Assembly: GCA_013399855.1 (NCBI GenBank)
Contig: VXAY01004953.1
Span: 1-64,000 of the forward strand
Direction of reading: 5' to 3'
Length of the DNA: 64,000 nt
DNA from: Oxyruncus cristatus
Lineage: Eukaryota; Chordata; Aves; Passeriformes; Cotingidae
Shown: positions 22,361 through 36,090 of the stretch, in pieces
Layout: every line of letters starts with the position of its first letter
Numbering within the stretch: position 1 is the stretch's first letter
Notes under the pieces: model-generated
Seen by the model: the letters and a program-made list of their open reading frames with translations, nothing else
What the model was told of the DNA's origin: nothing
Databases searched by the model: none
Made by a program: the position numbers and the translations under genes

Positions 22361-25300
22361 AAAATTATGTCTTTTCCTAAGACAGCTGGACATCATGGTA
22401 GACTATAAATGTTGAGAGGGTGGTTGTTGGAGGCTTTTTTTTTTTTTTTCCTGTTTTCTTTTCTAGAAGGGTTTCTATTCCCCTGAGGAATCCAGTCTGT
22501 AAGAGTATTTAATTTATTCTCATGGTTTAAATCACAGGACCAGCCTACAAAATCCGGCTGTTAATTTCAGATTGCAGGGTTCTGCTGGAGATACATGCCC
22601 TTAAACATTTGCAAGAAATAAGTACACGGTCAGAAAGAGCTACCATGCTCTGCTGAATAAAGATGATTTCCTGACCGTGGTCACAGTAGTTTGAAAGCAT
22701 GAGATGTTAAAACAGTTCCTTTGAGAGCTCAATCAGCAAGAATCACATTTTGTGCCTAGGGAAGCTGAGAAGCAGCAACCATGACTACAAATTGTATTCC
22801 AAGTAATGCTGAGACACGTTTCTCAGGGAAACTTGGAAGTGAAATGGATAGGTAACACCCTTGTCTATGCACACGTTCAGGTCCACCAGGATTTCTGCAG
22901 ATTCCTGTATCTGGAGATGATTTTGAAGGTAAAACAGTGGGAAACTTCGAACTGACACCAGGTACGCTTACACAAAATCATCTTGGAGGCTCTATATCTT
23001 CTATTAGGCTCCTGTTGTCCTCCAAAAACTAGTGTAACCTTAATAAACTGCTAAGTCCATTTAGTACCTTTTCAGAGGAATTTAAATAATTCTTAGTTTC
23101 TAAAAGATATGCCTTTGTCCTAATGTTTCTTCTGACAGTCACACAACACTAATGTGTTGGGCAAAAAAGGCTACTACAGAATATTCTATTTACTTTTCTA
23201 TTCCTACTTCTTTTCCATTTCCAGTGAAGTCTCCTTGTGTGTAAATTACTTTCAAAACAGCTTGCAGCACACCTGGTCTGTAGAGTTATTCTCACCCCTT
23301 GCTGAGCAGGGCACTGAGTTGCCTGAAGGCAGAGCACAGGCCACGCGCTCAGTAAAGACAGGGAAATAAAAAAAAGGACAAGCTGTAACCAGTGACTAAT
23401 GCTTCTCTAAACCCCTTTCCCTGCATTTTATCCATTACCTGCCAGCTCTGGTTTCTCCTATTTTCTTTTCTACGTGTAGTTGTCTCAGTTGTGCATCTGA
23501 CCAATTCACTCTTGCTGAGGTAGCAGTTCACAAAAGCTTACGCTGCAGTTTGTTCCTTTCATGCACTCTTTCTCGTTCTGGTTTTCTGAGTGTCTTTGGA
23601 AGACTTCTGCTACCATTACAAAATATCTATTTGTTTTTCCTTTATTTTTAATGGAGCTGTCTAGTGTGTTAGCTGAATGGTTTACTTCTGTTTTTCACTG
23701 ACCATCTCTTGCTTGTTGCTTTCTGGGATTGTCAGTAAGGAACTTTTAACACATAACTAACTACAGTAGTGAAACAAAAGATGAGATACTTTGGACAACT
23801 AGAGGACAAAGCTGCATGTCAAACCTGACAGACAATAATAGATTATGCATGTTGGGCGTGAAAGAATTAAATAAAAGTTTCTAGTCAGAAGTTCATAGGC
23901 TGAAAGAGCAGCCCAAAGACTATTTGCTATATTTTCAGCATTTTCATCTATTTAACAGGGTCTAAACCACCACTACATGGCACACACTGACAAGGGTCCA
24001 CAGAGAAAGCCTGTATCACCCAGGTGAACTGCCAGGCTGTAATCAAGATCTCAACAAGACTTGAATTAATGCATTTGATGTCTGTATTGTTTAACTTAAA
24101 TAGATAAGAGACCATGAGCTTTGGACCTTTAAAGGAAAAGGGACAACTATTTCCTTTGGTTTACATTAAAAAGAGACAGGGGCACTTTTTTTTTTTTTTT
24201 TTCCACCTTTTAAAAGGGATATAACATTTCAGAAAATTCAGTCATAAAAGACTAAAATGAACTCACAGAAGAGCTATGTCTGGAATTTGTAAAGTACAAA
24301 GGAAAAGGCAATTAGCTACCCAAATCCTATTGAAAGTCAATAGCCTCAAGGCACTTTGAAAATCCCAGCACATAAAACTCACTAAAAGCAAACTCTGCAG
24401 TAAATGTGAGTGAAGTAGGGGAGCCAAGAAAAGAACAAAGAACAGAAGATATCTATTAGACAGAAATAGGTGTGGAAGCACATGCTGTTGATAGAGCTAT
24501 GATGGAAGTTACACACGCATTCAGGTTTTTCTTCGCTATCTCATAACATAGGTGTTGCTCCCATTGCAAAAGAATTGATTACATTTTCTTCTTTCTTCTG
24601 AGTTGCCTGTAAGTCTTCTCCAATCACTAGGAGCGTGTGTCAATGAGCAGCTTGCTAACTACTCCACTGATTGTTTGTGGAAATACTGGCAAAAAGCTGT
24701 TTTTGTAAGAGGCTATGGAAACAACTGTCCTGGAAGAGAGTGGCTACGTGGCTGGACTTCATCAGAGCACAAAAACTTGTGTAGCAGACCTCTCTTCCCA
24801 GCAGTATGCATGTTCCAACACCTGAGGTGCTGGGGTTTTTTGTTTATTTCTTAGTTTCTCTTGTTTCTTTTTAATGGGGTCCGTTCTCTGCTGTGTTTTA
24901 AAAGGTAGAAGTGTCTGCCACTATTTTTCCTCCTCCACTGGTGACACCAGGAGAGTCTCCTTGCTCCCTTTGTTGAAACTGTGGATTTTGCTGTGGGAGA
25001 TGGCAGCTGATATGGTTTTGAAGAGTGCAGGTTTTGACAGTAGAGCCTAAATCCTCCATAATCCCTACTCAAGGCACACATGACTTTCAGTGGAGCTGAG
25101 CTCACAGGCTTTATTGCTGAATGATGTGAGACCCTCTGTTAATTAAATAAGCAAACGTCCACAATCACTTGCCAATGCATCGTATTATTGCAAGGGGTGT
25201 AGAATGTCACTTTTGTGCAGACCATCTGGAAATGTGATCTGCTGCTTCAGCAGTTATCAAAATCTTTTCTCATGAATTTTAATTTCACTAATAAGTGTTA

Positions 25301-26744
25301 CAGAGTAATAGCAAAAAAAGGTTTTGGTGTGGTTTGTCGGCAGTTGCCTTAGAAGTAGGATGCAATCATTTCCTAATAGGATGCCTTTACACTAAATAAA
25401 AAGCAGTTCAGTCATAAATCAGGAAAACAGCAGTGCAGAAATTAAGCGCTTGAATTAAGATACAGTCATAAAATCAAATCCCAGTATATAAACAAGTGGT
25501 CATTTCAGACTTTAAAATGATACATTCATCTGATATTTGGGGGGAGGGCATTTTTATTATGGGGCACAGCAAGAAGGGCAAATCTAAATTCTTTTGTACT
25601 GTCTAGGTGAATTACCTCCTACCTTTCCTCTTTTGCTTTTTCCTTACATGGTTATTCAGTGAAGACACATTGCACTTCAACTAATTTGCTTTTTATGAGA
25701 CTAGGTAGATATGATTTTGAAATTAACCAGAATGTAATGAAATCTGGCTTATCATTTATCATGATTAGTTTAATATTCTACTTAATGAACTTTAAAATGC
25801 TGGCAGAAAGCAGAATGCGCATTCAATGAATGGTAGAGATGTCTGTGAAACCCACTTACTGATAGCTGGAATAATAACTTTGGCTTGTGTTGATGGACCA
25901 TTTTGGATGCTATTATGGTTCACATGTTACGTGCAGGAACCCCTTCACTAATCTTAGCACTTGTACTTTATTCATGCACACCGTCTCAGCATTACAGCAA
26001 TGGCTGTTTTCTTCCTTAATCTTGATCCAAGTCTTGCTGAGGCCAATGAAGAGCCTCTCATTAAGACTCCTGGGCTTTGGACCAGATCCACAACTTACAG
26101 CCGGCAAAATAACAAGTATTCCTAGATTACTGAGCCATCATTTTGACAATTATGAATAACATTTTTGTTATTTTCAAAGCAAGTGATTTTCATGAATTAT
26201 GACAGTGATTACAGTATTCAGCTCCTCACTGGGAAATTCTTTCTCCAAAGGAAAAATTCTAGAGCATATAAACGATCTACATCTTGATATACAATCAGTT
26301 TAGTTTTCATAGATCTGTTGGGGAGCTTTGTCACCTGTTGTCCAAGCAAGCTTTAAGCAGGCTGAGTGACAACAGAGGCACAGGGGAAAATATTTACAGA
26401 GATGTCTACTTTTGCTTCCTTGTTCAGTGATACAAGCTTTGCTGAGGTGGCCTACTTCATTTTAATTGAACTTGGAGAGGATTCCAGGTGGATTACCTTG
26501 GGGTCAAAGGCTCTTCAGCTCCAATGTCTGTGGCTACAAAGCCTACTCCCAGGGACTGTAAACAAGGTCAGCTTTTCGATGCAGGTCACTTGAGTTTACC
26601 CTTCTGACGAGGCTTGGGGAGGGGGGCAGGGGTAAGCAGGTGAGGGGTTCATTGTTTCCTTTTCTCAAAGCAAACACTGTAGGAGTGTTTAAAGATGAGA
26701 CAATGCTTACCCCACCAGTAAAGAATCTACTGAGCTGTGCAATC
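22361..26744. other. unique stretch, no gene recognised
   Basis: More than 4.3 kb with T runs at 22435-22449 and 24186-24202. A 90-codon plus-strand frame at 25887-26159 and others are unremarkable. A G-rich patch at 26616-26647 has four G4 runs, but the last loop is too long for the standard quadruplex rule. Confidence 0.5.
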
Positions 26745-26813
26745 TTACATAATCATAAAATGGTTAGGGTTGGAAGGATTATCTAGTTCCAACCCATTAT
26801 CATGGTCAGAGAC
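26745..26813 (-). mobile_element. short CR1 3'-end fragment
   Basis: ATCATAAAATGGTTAGGGTTGGAAGG, then ATCTAGTTCCAACCC, then ATCATGGTCAGAGACA is the reverse complement of the CR1 3' terminus. Only about 70 bp remain. It is typical of an extremely 5'-truncated insertion. Confidence 0.75.
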
Positions 26814-29800
26814 ATGAATAATAATAGTGGATCATGTGAAAATCTTCCCTGGTTTGGAACCAAACCATGACTGTCAATTGCTTGATGTCAGTGTTACCAT
26901 ACTTGGCCTGGTTGCAAATGATAATGCCAAATGATAATGTACAGTTCTCTGGTATTTTCGTATTGATAATTTTACAATGAGTAGGTTGCAGTTCCTGTTT
27001 GGTCTCTTTTCTCCTTTGTCACTGGAAACAATTTTCTGAAACCACAAAAAAAAAAAAAATTATCATTCTTCATTTTTACCTGTAGAAGAAACAAACAGAA
27101 AACAGAACACAAACCTTTCAGTTCATCACACATTATTGTTCTTAATTCATATTACCATCCCATGGTACTCTGAAGGACTAGAAGTCTTTTCCTCAAGTTT
27201 GGGCTCCTAGATACTTTAGGACCAAGGTATTATTATCACAACGTAGGAAAAATTTTCAATGTAAAAAGGATTTTGGAACTCTGGGAATTCAAGCTTTCTT
27301 TTTTGAATATGGTCTGAAATTTTCTAAATCATTAGAAAGTAATATTTTGTAGCTTTCACTGGTTTCCACAGTGGAATTATGAAGGATTTAAATTTTATTA
27401 TTTTTTGACACTTGAGATAGATTTATAGTATACATGTAATAATATAAATAATGATAAAAATTATACCGGTAATAAACTGATTCATGCATTTGTACTGCAG
27501 CAATACATGGGATCCTTTGTACTAAATACTGGACTATTGCCATTAGGAATACTGGTTATTGTTCTGAGGCCTCTACTCTTCAGATAAGCTAATTAATGTC
27601 AGAACCTCAGTAGTTCCGAGTTGTCCACATAGGAAAGGACACTAAAGTTTGCCTGTTTCTCTAAATCTTATCTTTTCTGAATTTATAAAAGCTAATTCCC
27701 AATTAGCTATATTGGTACTTCATTCAAAATGTTAAGAAAATGTCAAGAACCATTTTTTCCTGAAATATTTGACCATATATTCTTCTGGTCTTCTTCCATC
27801 CTAACAGATCCTGAGATATGAACAGTATAGTTTGTTGGAAACATGAAAACGAACATTTAAAAAATGGTATTAGAGGTTGATTTTTTTGCTGTGGGGCAGA
27901 GCTTTGAGTCCTTATTTTCCCGTAACCAGGTTTCATGGCATTAAAGGTCATGTTAGAGAAATTGTGTCTAGAAATAAATGGGCAATAATGGTTCAAATTT
28001 TTAAGAGGAAAAATGAATGCTGACAATGAATGCTGCATGTAAAATGAAGAACCTTGACTTCACAAAAGTCAAAGTAAGAAGGAGTATAAGAATGAGTTTT
28101 TCAAAATTTTATTAAACTTCACTTGCTCAAATTCCAGTTCATCAGAGAGAAAAAAAAATCACTGAAATATTTTCTCTTAAAATGTTTACAGACATTGGAT
28201 TAAGGCAATCTTTTCTTGCAGTGGCTTTGTGTTTTCAAAAGTGCTTATTTTTAGCTGAAGGTCAACACTTGCTGAGACATTTCATGATGAAGAACAGAGG
28301 TGTGTTGACAGGGATACCTTACAGCAGGGTTGTCTCTGAAAACTCTGAGAACATGGAAATTTCTGGAATGAGAGGAACAAAGGGCTGTATTGGAGCTACA
28401 GGTTGTGGAGCTTGTGGAGCTTGCTAGGGAGCAAGCCATCTAGTCTCATGCTTAGCTGCTCATTCACAAGGAATGTCACCCAGCATTCCCAGCTGCAAGC
28501 ACTGTCTCACAGATGGTACCACCCCCATATTACAGAGAGGCCCAGGAGTGTGACAGGAACTCTGCTACACTGGCTGCTGCAGCTCAGCTGGTGCTGCCAC
28601 TTCGCTCCATATCATGGCTACCTTCCATATGCTGCCATGGAATAAACTCTTACCTAACAAATCCCAGCAAGTTCAGCTTAAATTAACCAGAACAAGATCT
28701 GCCGGGGTCACCTTCATACAAGTTAACGTTGTGCAAATTTCCCTCTGCCACTTATTCTCCAAATTTCCTCATGGAGCAGGGCGAATAGCATGATGGTTAA
28801 ATGGAGGTCAGGGTAAAGCTGAAGCAGTGGCCCCACATTTCTGAAGACACAGCATAACATCAGAAGCTGAACATCTCTCAAAACTTGCAGCGTGGATGGA
28901 CCCATTTCACTACCCCTTTGTTTTGGCTAGCTCTACAGTAGCCAGGGTTATCAAACATTCCTACTGTCTGGTGATGTGAAGTTCTGCACTTAACAGAGCA
29001 GTAAACAGGACAGTGCTTGCTCAGAATTACAAGAGCAACTGTATTTTTGATGGACCAAATTGGAATGGCAGTTGTCCTGGGAGATAGTGCTATTAGCATC
29101 CTGTCAGTCAAAGTAAAACACCTTTTATCAGGCTTCACAGACTGAAAGAGAATTGTGGCTTCACCTCTCCCAACTGGCAAACATAAAACTGAGCAGCCTT
29201 GGCATGTTACATATGTGGGAGATTGAACCATGATAAAGGAGGAGAACAGTTTCCAGCTTGGCAAGCCCCGGAGGCATGCATCTGTTCTCATCCTGAGCCA
29301 TCCAGTACCATCTCAAGCTCTGAATACTTCTTCTCCCCTGGCACCACAGGAGAAGCTTGTTATGCGGCACTATCTCTTTCCTCAACGTGTCCCCCAAGGT
29401 ATGGAACGAAACGGCCAAGTTACTTTCATAGCAGAGCTAATTATCTGCATTTCATCCAGCAATGAGGCTTTAGCAGAAATACAAATGGAGCAGATTTGGT
29501 CTATTGAGCAGAAAAGGGAAAATGATGAAATGTAACAGCTCAATTTTGTGTGATACCCTGCTGCTGTTCCTCCATCTTAGTTCAATTCAAGTCTCAGTAT
29601 CCCAATATAAACAGCTCTGTGGCTTTTGCTACAAGCTGAGCCCTTACTGGGGTACTCAGTAGCCTGGAGCTAAGGTGTCTGAGGCTGTTCTTTCCTAAGA
29701 TCCTACCACTGATGTATGGCATGGCATAAGGTTTGTTAAATAACTTCACAGGTGCTGACCCTCACTAGCACAATAGTCATGACACCCAAGAATACAACAA

Positions 29801-30667
29801 AGGCATAATTTGAATCTAGATTTTAGGCACAGGTTCATAACTGTCATTGCTGTGTTTTCCCCTACAGTGTCAGCACTTCAAATATGCATACTCTGCCTTT
29901 TGTGCGCTGCCTTATTTGTGCATCACAGTTCCCTTCAGTGGGAAAAGGTTTCCAGTTCCATGAGCAACTGACATTCAGGCACAACTGCATCACAGCCTGG
30001 GAGTAATTTTTAAGTGTGTTGTTAACACCAAACTTAATCTCAGTGCAAACTGTAGTTCTCCAGGTGCTGGTGGCAGGTGGTATTGGAAATATATTTTGCA
30101 TTTGGTACCTTAGTTTAGCACTAATCAGGCCGAGAGAGGCCTCTGTGTATGGGCTGGGAGAACATCAAGTGGACGGGGCTTCTTGCACCTGTCAACTACA
30201 CCAGAAACACACCACAGTCAGAGTCTCCTTTGAAACAACTATGTGCCAAGAAGATGCTGACAATCCTCTCTTCCCTGAACTTTCCTTTTGCCATCCACAG
30301 GGTCATGCTTTTTAAGCAGAAAAGCTAGTGGCTTGTATCATTTTTATGCCCCTTATTTATTTTAGACTACCTTCTTTTGCAGAGCAAGTGAAAAAATACC
30401 AGTACAGAAAGCTGTCTTTGTAGTCATAAATTGTTCCTTTGACCATATAATGAAAGCTGTGCTTATCAAAATTGGAATAAAAGTTTAGTAGCAAATAACA
30501 TTTAACTTTAAAAGTATATTTTATAATTAAATTTTATTTTGGCTCTTCTGAAAGCAGAAGGAGTATTTGTTATGATCTCAACAGAACTTCCCTGAGGACT
30601 ACTGTGCTGTGCTGGTGGGAGTGAGTGTGAGAGAGACAAACAGTGTGATCCCAAACTGGCTTAGTGA
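26814..30667. other. unique stretch, no gene recognised
   Basis: It holds a 13-bp tandem pair (AAATGATAATG twice) at about 26918-26941, an A14 run at 27046, and 9-bp GTGGAGCTT repeats near 28405-28425. A 137-codon minus-strand frame at 28878-29291 and a 101-codon plus-strand frame at 29230-29535 overlap each other and match nothing I know. AATAAA at 28640 lies in a GC-richer patch that could be a decayed LTR, but I could not define one. Confidence 0.5.
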
Positions 30668-31320
30668 AGGGTAATTGAGAGCAGCCCTGTGGAGAAAGAC
30701 TTAGGGGTACTGATGGATTAAAAAAATATTAAGATGAGCTGCCAATTTGCATTCAGAGCCCCGAAAGCCAATTGCTTCCTGTGGCCGTCAGGTCGAGAGA
30801 GGTGATTCTCTCCCTCGACTCCACCCTTGTGACACCCCAGCTGAAGTATTGTGAACAACTCTGGGGTTGCCAGCACAGGAAAGACAGAGACCTGTTAGAG
30901 CATGTCCAGAGGAGGGCCACAATGATGATCAAGGGGCTGGAACATCTCCCCTGTGAGGACAAACTGAGAGTTGGATTATTTAGCCTGGAGAAGGAAAGGC
31001 TCTGTGGAGCCTTATAGAAGCCTTTCTGTACCTAAAAGGGGCCTAGAAGAAAGATGGCGAGGACTTTATCAGAGATTGTAGCAATAGGATGAGATGTAAC
31101 AGCTTTAAACAGAAAGAGAGTAGGTTTAGATTAGACTTAAGGAAGAAATTCCTCACTATGAAAGTGGCGAGACATTGCAACAGAATAGTTGTGGAAGCCC
31201 CACTCCTTATTGGATGGGGCTTTTAGAAACCCAGTCTGCGTCCCTGCCCATGGGCACAGGTGTGTGAACTTGATATCTCTGAAGGTCCCTTCCAACACAA
31301 ATCACTCTCTGTGATGGTTC
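30668..31320 (+). mobile_element. CR1 LINE 3' fragment
   Basis: Sense CR1 ORF2 C-terminal region: IESSPVEKDLGVL-like text at the start, a small insertion near 30720, then SREVILSLDSTLVTPQLKYCEQLW, VQRRATMMIKGLEH and LFSLEKERL; the last of these lie in one 81-codon frame at 30772-31017. The 3' end GATATCTCTGAAGGTCCCTTCCAACACAAATCACTCTCTGTGA closes near 31315. Stops and frameshifts show it is inactive. The 5' truncation is at about 30668. Confidence 0.9.
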
Positions 31321-34104
31321 AGTGATGATGACAATGATGATTCCTCCTGGATCTCAGTAAGAAAGGCCCAGCGACAGCTGAAATAGCTTTTGTAACAAGA
31401 TAGATAGATAGATAGAGAGTATATATAGCAAGAAAACTTTAAATCCTTTTGTGCATCATCAGGCAGACCCTGGATGGATTTTCCCACAGTGCAATGTGCA
31501 GAGCAGATCTTTTTTATTCATGGAGAGAGAGGTCCGTTGAGGTATTGTACAAAATTTTTTAGAAGACAATAAATTTATTTCTAAAGGTTGATCACATGAG
31601 AGCTTCCTGCTACGCTGGGAGATAAAAGTCCCATTTTTAACCACTCATACTAGCAGGATTAGTAGCAAGTATATAACTCCCTCAAAGGACCAGTTAATCA
31701 GCAAAACAGCACTGAAGTTCTCCTTCAGTTCTCCTGAAGAAGTTTTGACACTTTAGTATTGAGATACAGCACTAAACTTCTGCTCAGCTGCAGTAATTCT
31801 TGATGCCACATTGTCCTGACTGCTTTCCAGGGTAGATTCACATGTTTGATTGAATAATTAGAGAATACCACTGGATATGCACTCCTCAAATTGTAATCCA
31901 ACAAGGCAATGCAGATGTGCACACAACGATATGCTTAAAGTTAAGTACTCACCTTAAAGCTGGTCTGTATTGATATGTGTCCCTGAATCAGGACACAAAG
32001 GACATATCCAATTCTAAGTGGTGATGCTGGACAATTTTCAATGACCACAATGGCCAAGAAGATCTGTTGGTAATCCTTCAAAAGGAATAAACAATACAAT
32101 CATAGAAAAGTTGGAAATAACTTAGTGGGGAGAAAAAGAAAATCCCCCTGCAGTAATAATTTTTTACTGAATTTTTAATATCTTGTTAGAGTCACTGTAG
32201 ATAAAATATTTAAAGAATTTTAAGTGTATTTTAAACTGAGCAATATTTTAATTTGATATGTAGTCCTTATTTCTGCTCCCTTTTCCTATATTGTTCCACA
32301 AGCAAAACTCACAGTTTGTCTTTCAAATTGAGTCTATTTTTCCTTTTGGGAGGAAAAAAAGAGAAAAAGACAAGTCAGATGGCTTGGAACCACAATTACT
32401 GGAGTGCAAACAAGGTTTTTTTTAAGAGATGGGAGGAACCACACACACAAATAACAGGAGGAGAGAAAGGGTAAAGAATGTTCCTCTTCACAGGCAAGCC
32501 TTACTTGCAAAATCATGCTGAGCTATGTGACAGACACAGAACTACAAAATCTAGAGGCTAGAGGTGTTAATAAGGCATTAAATAAACAAACAAATGACTT
32601 CATCAGGACACCTTTTCTAATATGTCTTTCTGCAAATCTGCTTTCAGAACTTATAATCACAGCTGTGAAGACAGAAGAGAATGCTTCAGTGCTAAAGAAA
32701 ATGTACCTCTCATTGACACGTGTCACCAGTCAGGCTGTGATAATTTTAAATCACAGCACAGCGTAGGATGTAGTGTGTCATGGAATAAAAATACAAATCT
32801 GATTAGACACATGCAACAGCTTTGTCTACTTAATATCCAGTCTGAGAAATTAGTGTTCATTCAGCACGCTGGTTCTGTTCCAGCAGTGGGAGTTTTCAAT
32901 TATTAGAGCTAGATCAGATCCAGCGATAATTTAGTATCAGCACATTTCTGATTGAAGGCTTTGTCCCACAAAGCATCTGATGAGGCTAAGAGGTTCTTTT
33001 CTTATGCTGTTTCCTCACAATTGATTTCTGTCCCTGCTTTGCATTTTCATATAATTAATATTTTATCTTTGCTAATTTAATGCCATTCTTTCTTCTGCTT
33101 ATGTGTAATTTCTTTCCTCTTGGCAAAAAAAAAAATAAATATGATAAATCCTCACTGGTACAACTCACATACAAGAGGGTTGATATTGGAAAGGAGGATG
33201 GCAAAAGGAGAGAATTTTTTCCTACAATTCCTGATTCTTCTCAAATCAAACACATTTCAATAACATCTATTCCCAGTATTATCAATCTTCCTAACCCTCT
33301 GACTTAACTAAAATCCTCACATGGCCAAGAGTTCAAAGACATAAACCAAGTATCTAAACCAGCAAAGGAAAGGGGTTCACAGCTATGACTAGTCAATATT
33401 TCTTATGTTTCTACTGCTCTGTCAGAGTGTGAAGTTGTAATTACAGAGCCCTGTTGGCAGCACAGACTGACTGATTGTGATGTGCTCCTTAGCAGGTGCT
33501 GCACCAGAACTGAGCCTCCACATCCATGGTTTGGTCTCTGTTAGTTATGCAGAGGACTGGGAGCCCTTTAAAAGACTTGTGTTGTTTCTCCTGGTCTTAC
33601 TGTCTTATAAGTAGAACATATTCTGCCCAAATTTGCATTACTCAGGACACTAAGAACACAAGAAAAGACATCGACAAGAGAAGTGAGAAACATGCCAGTC
33701 ATCAACCCAGTCTTTGTGGTTGCTATTTTCATTCTGTTAGCTTAGGGCACCATTTAGCAAGGGGCTTGTGCATATGAGATGTGCAAATGCAGACTTGTCC
33801 TGCACTCTAAGCTGCTCCACATTGTCCTACATAGCCAGTGCAAGGGCAAGTTGGATATTGGTGGGGGCACTAGTCTTTTTTTGTCAACCTATGTCTGCCC
33901 AGCTTTGGCCATGCTGGATTTTCCAGCTACTTTCCTGGCAGTGCAGCCCAATTTACTGTGGGGCTCTGCAGCAGGCATGGCTATCAAACAGTCTTTAAAC
34001 ACAGAAGCATTTTACTATGCTGCCAAACTCTACCAGTGGTTGTAGCTCTGCCACACTGAGATAATGGAGGTTAATGGCTAATTGCAGACAATTTTCAATA
34101 TAAA
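31321..34104. other. unique stretch with GATA repeats
   Basis: (GATA)n lies at 31398-31416, soon after the CR1 3' end. The remainder is AT-rich unique sequence. Frames up to 94 codons (32622-32906, plus) have no recognisable motif. Confidence 0.5.
31398..31416. repeat. (GATA)n microsatellite
   Basis: Four to five GATA units followed by GAGAG. Confidence 0.85.
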
Positions 34105-34142
34105 TGTGTGTATATGTGTGTGTGTATATGTGTATGTACATA
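34105..34142. repeat. (TG)n/(TA)n compound microsatellite
   Basis: Alternating purine-pyrimidine sequence of TG and TA units, potentially Z-DNA forming. It lies about 50 bp from an assembly gap. Confidence 0.85.
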
Positions 34143-34190
34143 TTCTCTAGCAATTTTCTAGCTGCTGGTCTTTTTTTTTTTTTTTTTTTT

Positions 34191-34235
34191 NNNNNNNNNN
34201 NNNNNNNNNNNNNNNNNNNNNNNNNNNNNNNNNNN
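34191..34235. other. assembly gap (45 N), probably an unjoined overlap
   Basis: The left flank is TAGCTGCTGGTC followed by T20. The right flank is TAGCTGC followed by T22. The repeated TAGCTGCT plus T-run suggests the two sides are the same locus read twice rather than separated sequence. Confidence 0.95.
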
Positions 34236-34242
34236 TAGCTGC

Positions 34243-34264
34243 TTTTTTTTTTTTTTTTTTTTTT
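34243..34264. repeat. T22 homopolymer
   Basis: Pure T run at the right edge of the gap. Confidence 0.9.
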
Positions 34265-35462
34265 CTTTAACCCTTTCCCCCCAGAAATTACCATGAATAA
34301 CAGGGACTGAGGGCTGGGTGTTTAACCTTGGAAACACCTGAAAGGAAGGAGGTGAATACTGAAGGGAAGAATGTAATGGGGAATGCACAGAGGGAAGTAA
34401 AATACTTAGGCAAGCAAATGATTGAGTCAGTGACTGGAACAACCAGGTCTCTGCTGGAGATTAATATGAATGAGATGCTATGCTTCACTGACTGTTTACC
34501 TAATTTCTTTAAACATCAGTATTGCTTTTATGTTACACTTGCCTAACTTAGCTGCAACTTGCTATTTAATCTATAAAATCATTATTAGCTGAATGGTGAT
34601 AGGAAAGCAGCAGGAAGATACTCTGATTATGCCTTAATTATTGCCCTGCACCTGATCTTCACAGAGAGCATGTATAGTCCTACCCTCCCCTGTTGCTCTC
34701 AGCATCTCATATATGAGTCATAACTAATGTTTTCGCATCTGTCTAAGAACAGAACTAAATGTGTTTCCACTGATTTCCAGAATAAGCTGTAAGCTTACAA
34801 AGCTTTGTTTGCCTTCCCTCCTTTCTGGCCCGAGGCATCAAAAGGAGATATTTGGTTAATGGCTAATTAAACACTTCTATTGAGTAAGCCAGAGCTTTGT
34901 AAATCCACATCTTTCTCCCTGCATACTATTTGGAATCAGCTGAAAGTTTTGAGTTTGCATATTGCCAAGTTGCCAAGTTTGCACTGACACATCTGGAAAC
35001 TTTGAAGTAAGTTGAGATGAAGCAAGCGAGCACATTCTTAAACCAAGGGATATGAAGTAGAAAAAGTCCTCAACTGTCCCTTCAGGTGAAGGGACATGCT
35101 TGAAGATACATGCTTGATAATGAGGTGCCATGCTGGCTTACTAGATTCCGTGTAATTTAAAATGTAAATCCTAATGAAGGCACAAAGAGCTACAGAAAAT
35201 AGGAGTCAGTTGGTTTTTAATAAATGAATATGCCATCTGCCTCTCTTATCTCACAATGATTTTAGCATTGCCATCTTTGTAATTAGCACTGACAAATAGC
35301 ACAATCCCAGGAAACCAGACAGCGAGATGTAGTGGATTAGTTTTGCATCCCTTGCTGAGCTAGCAGGGGGCCAGAACTTGGGCCATATTGGCTTTCTGGC
35401 AGGGCTATTGCCAACTGATTGCAGTTTGTACCCATGAAAGCACACAAATAGGGATAGCAGGG
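34265..35462. other. unique stretch, nothing recognised
   Basis: No repeat or exon recognised. The short frames lack known motifs. Confidence 0.5.
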
Positions 35463-35534
35463 TCATAGAATCATTAAGGTGGAAAAAGACCTCCAAGGTC
35501 ATTGAGTCCAACTGTTAACCCAGCACTGCCATGT
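35463..35534 (-). mobile_element. CR1 LINE 3' end, left half of a split copy
   Basis: TCATAGAATCATTAAGGTGG, then AAAGACCTCCAAGGTCATTGAGTCCAAC and GTTAACCCAGCACTGCCA is the reverse complement of a CR1 3' terminus. It is cut by the LTR at 35535 and resumes at 36091 with the expected next bases. Confidence 0.92.
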
Positions 35535-35795
35535 TGTCCTGGTTTCAGCTAGGGTAGAATTAATTTCTTCTCGGTAGCTGTTACAGTGCTGTGTTTTGGA
35601 TTGGGAATGAGAATGGTGTTGATAAGAGAGTGATGTTTTGAGTTTTTGCTGTCACATTTTCCTAAGTCAAGGATTTTTTTTCTTGTCTCCTGCTCCTCCA
35701 GGAGTAAGCAAAAGAAACTGGGAGGGAACAGAGGTGGGGACAGGTGTCTCAAACTGACCGAAGGGATATTCCACACCATAGAATGTCATGTCCAA

Positions 35796-35803
35796 TATAT
35801 AAA
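35796..35803 (+). promoter_or_regulatory. TATA box of the LTR
   Basis: TATATAAA lies about 185 bp upstream of the ATTAAA signal, in the same relative order as in the other LTR. Present activity is unknown. Confidence 0.5.
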
Positions 35804-35979
35804 CTGGGGGAAGTTACACAGGAGGGGGATCAATCGGGTTTGAGAAAGGGGGAATCAGTCAGATGGTTTGGCATCTGCAGGTGGTGACCAAATCTATTGT
35901 GTATCCCTTGTTTTTCCCTTTTCATTATCATTTTAGTCATAATTTACTACTATTACTGTATTTTACTTTCTTTTCAATT

Positions 35980-35985
35980 ATTAAA
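35980..35985 (+). terminator. poly(A) signal of the LTR
   Basis: ATTAAA followed by a T/C-rich stretch. It is present at the same place in the related LTR (19129-19134). Confidence 0.5.
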
Positions 35986-36090
35986 CTGTTCTCATCTCCA
36001 CCTACAAGTTGTGCTCCTCCCCATTCCAGCGGGGGGCAGAGAGAGAGCAGTTTTGTCGTGCTTAGTTTCCAGCTGGACTTAAACCACAAC

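Noticed and set aside
26055..26105. Possible relic of the same ancient palindrome family as 11658 (GGGCTTTGGACCAGATCC)
   Set aside because: Only about 20 bases match and there is no second arm.
28380..28700. Possible decayed LTR with AATAAA at 28640
   Set aside because: I found no defined ends, no TATA at the expected distance and no match to a family I know.
28878..29535. 137- and 101-codon frames on opposite strands
   Set aside because: They overlap each other, show no motif, and are consistent with chance in a locally stop-poor patch.
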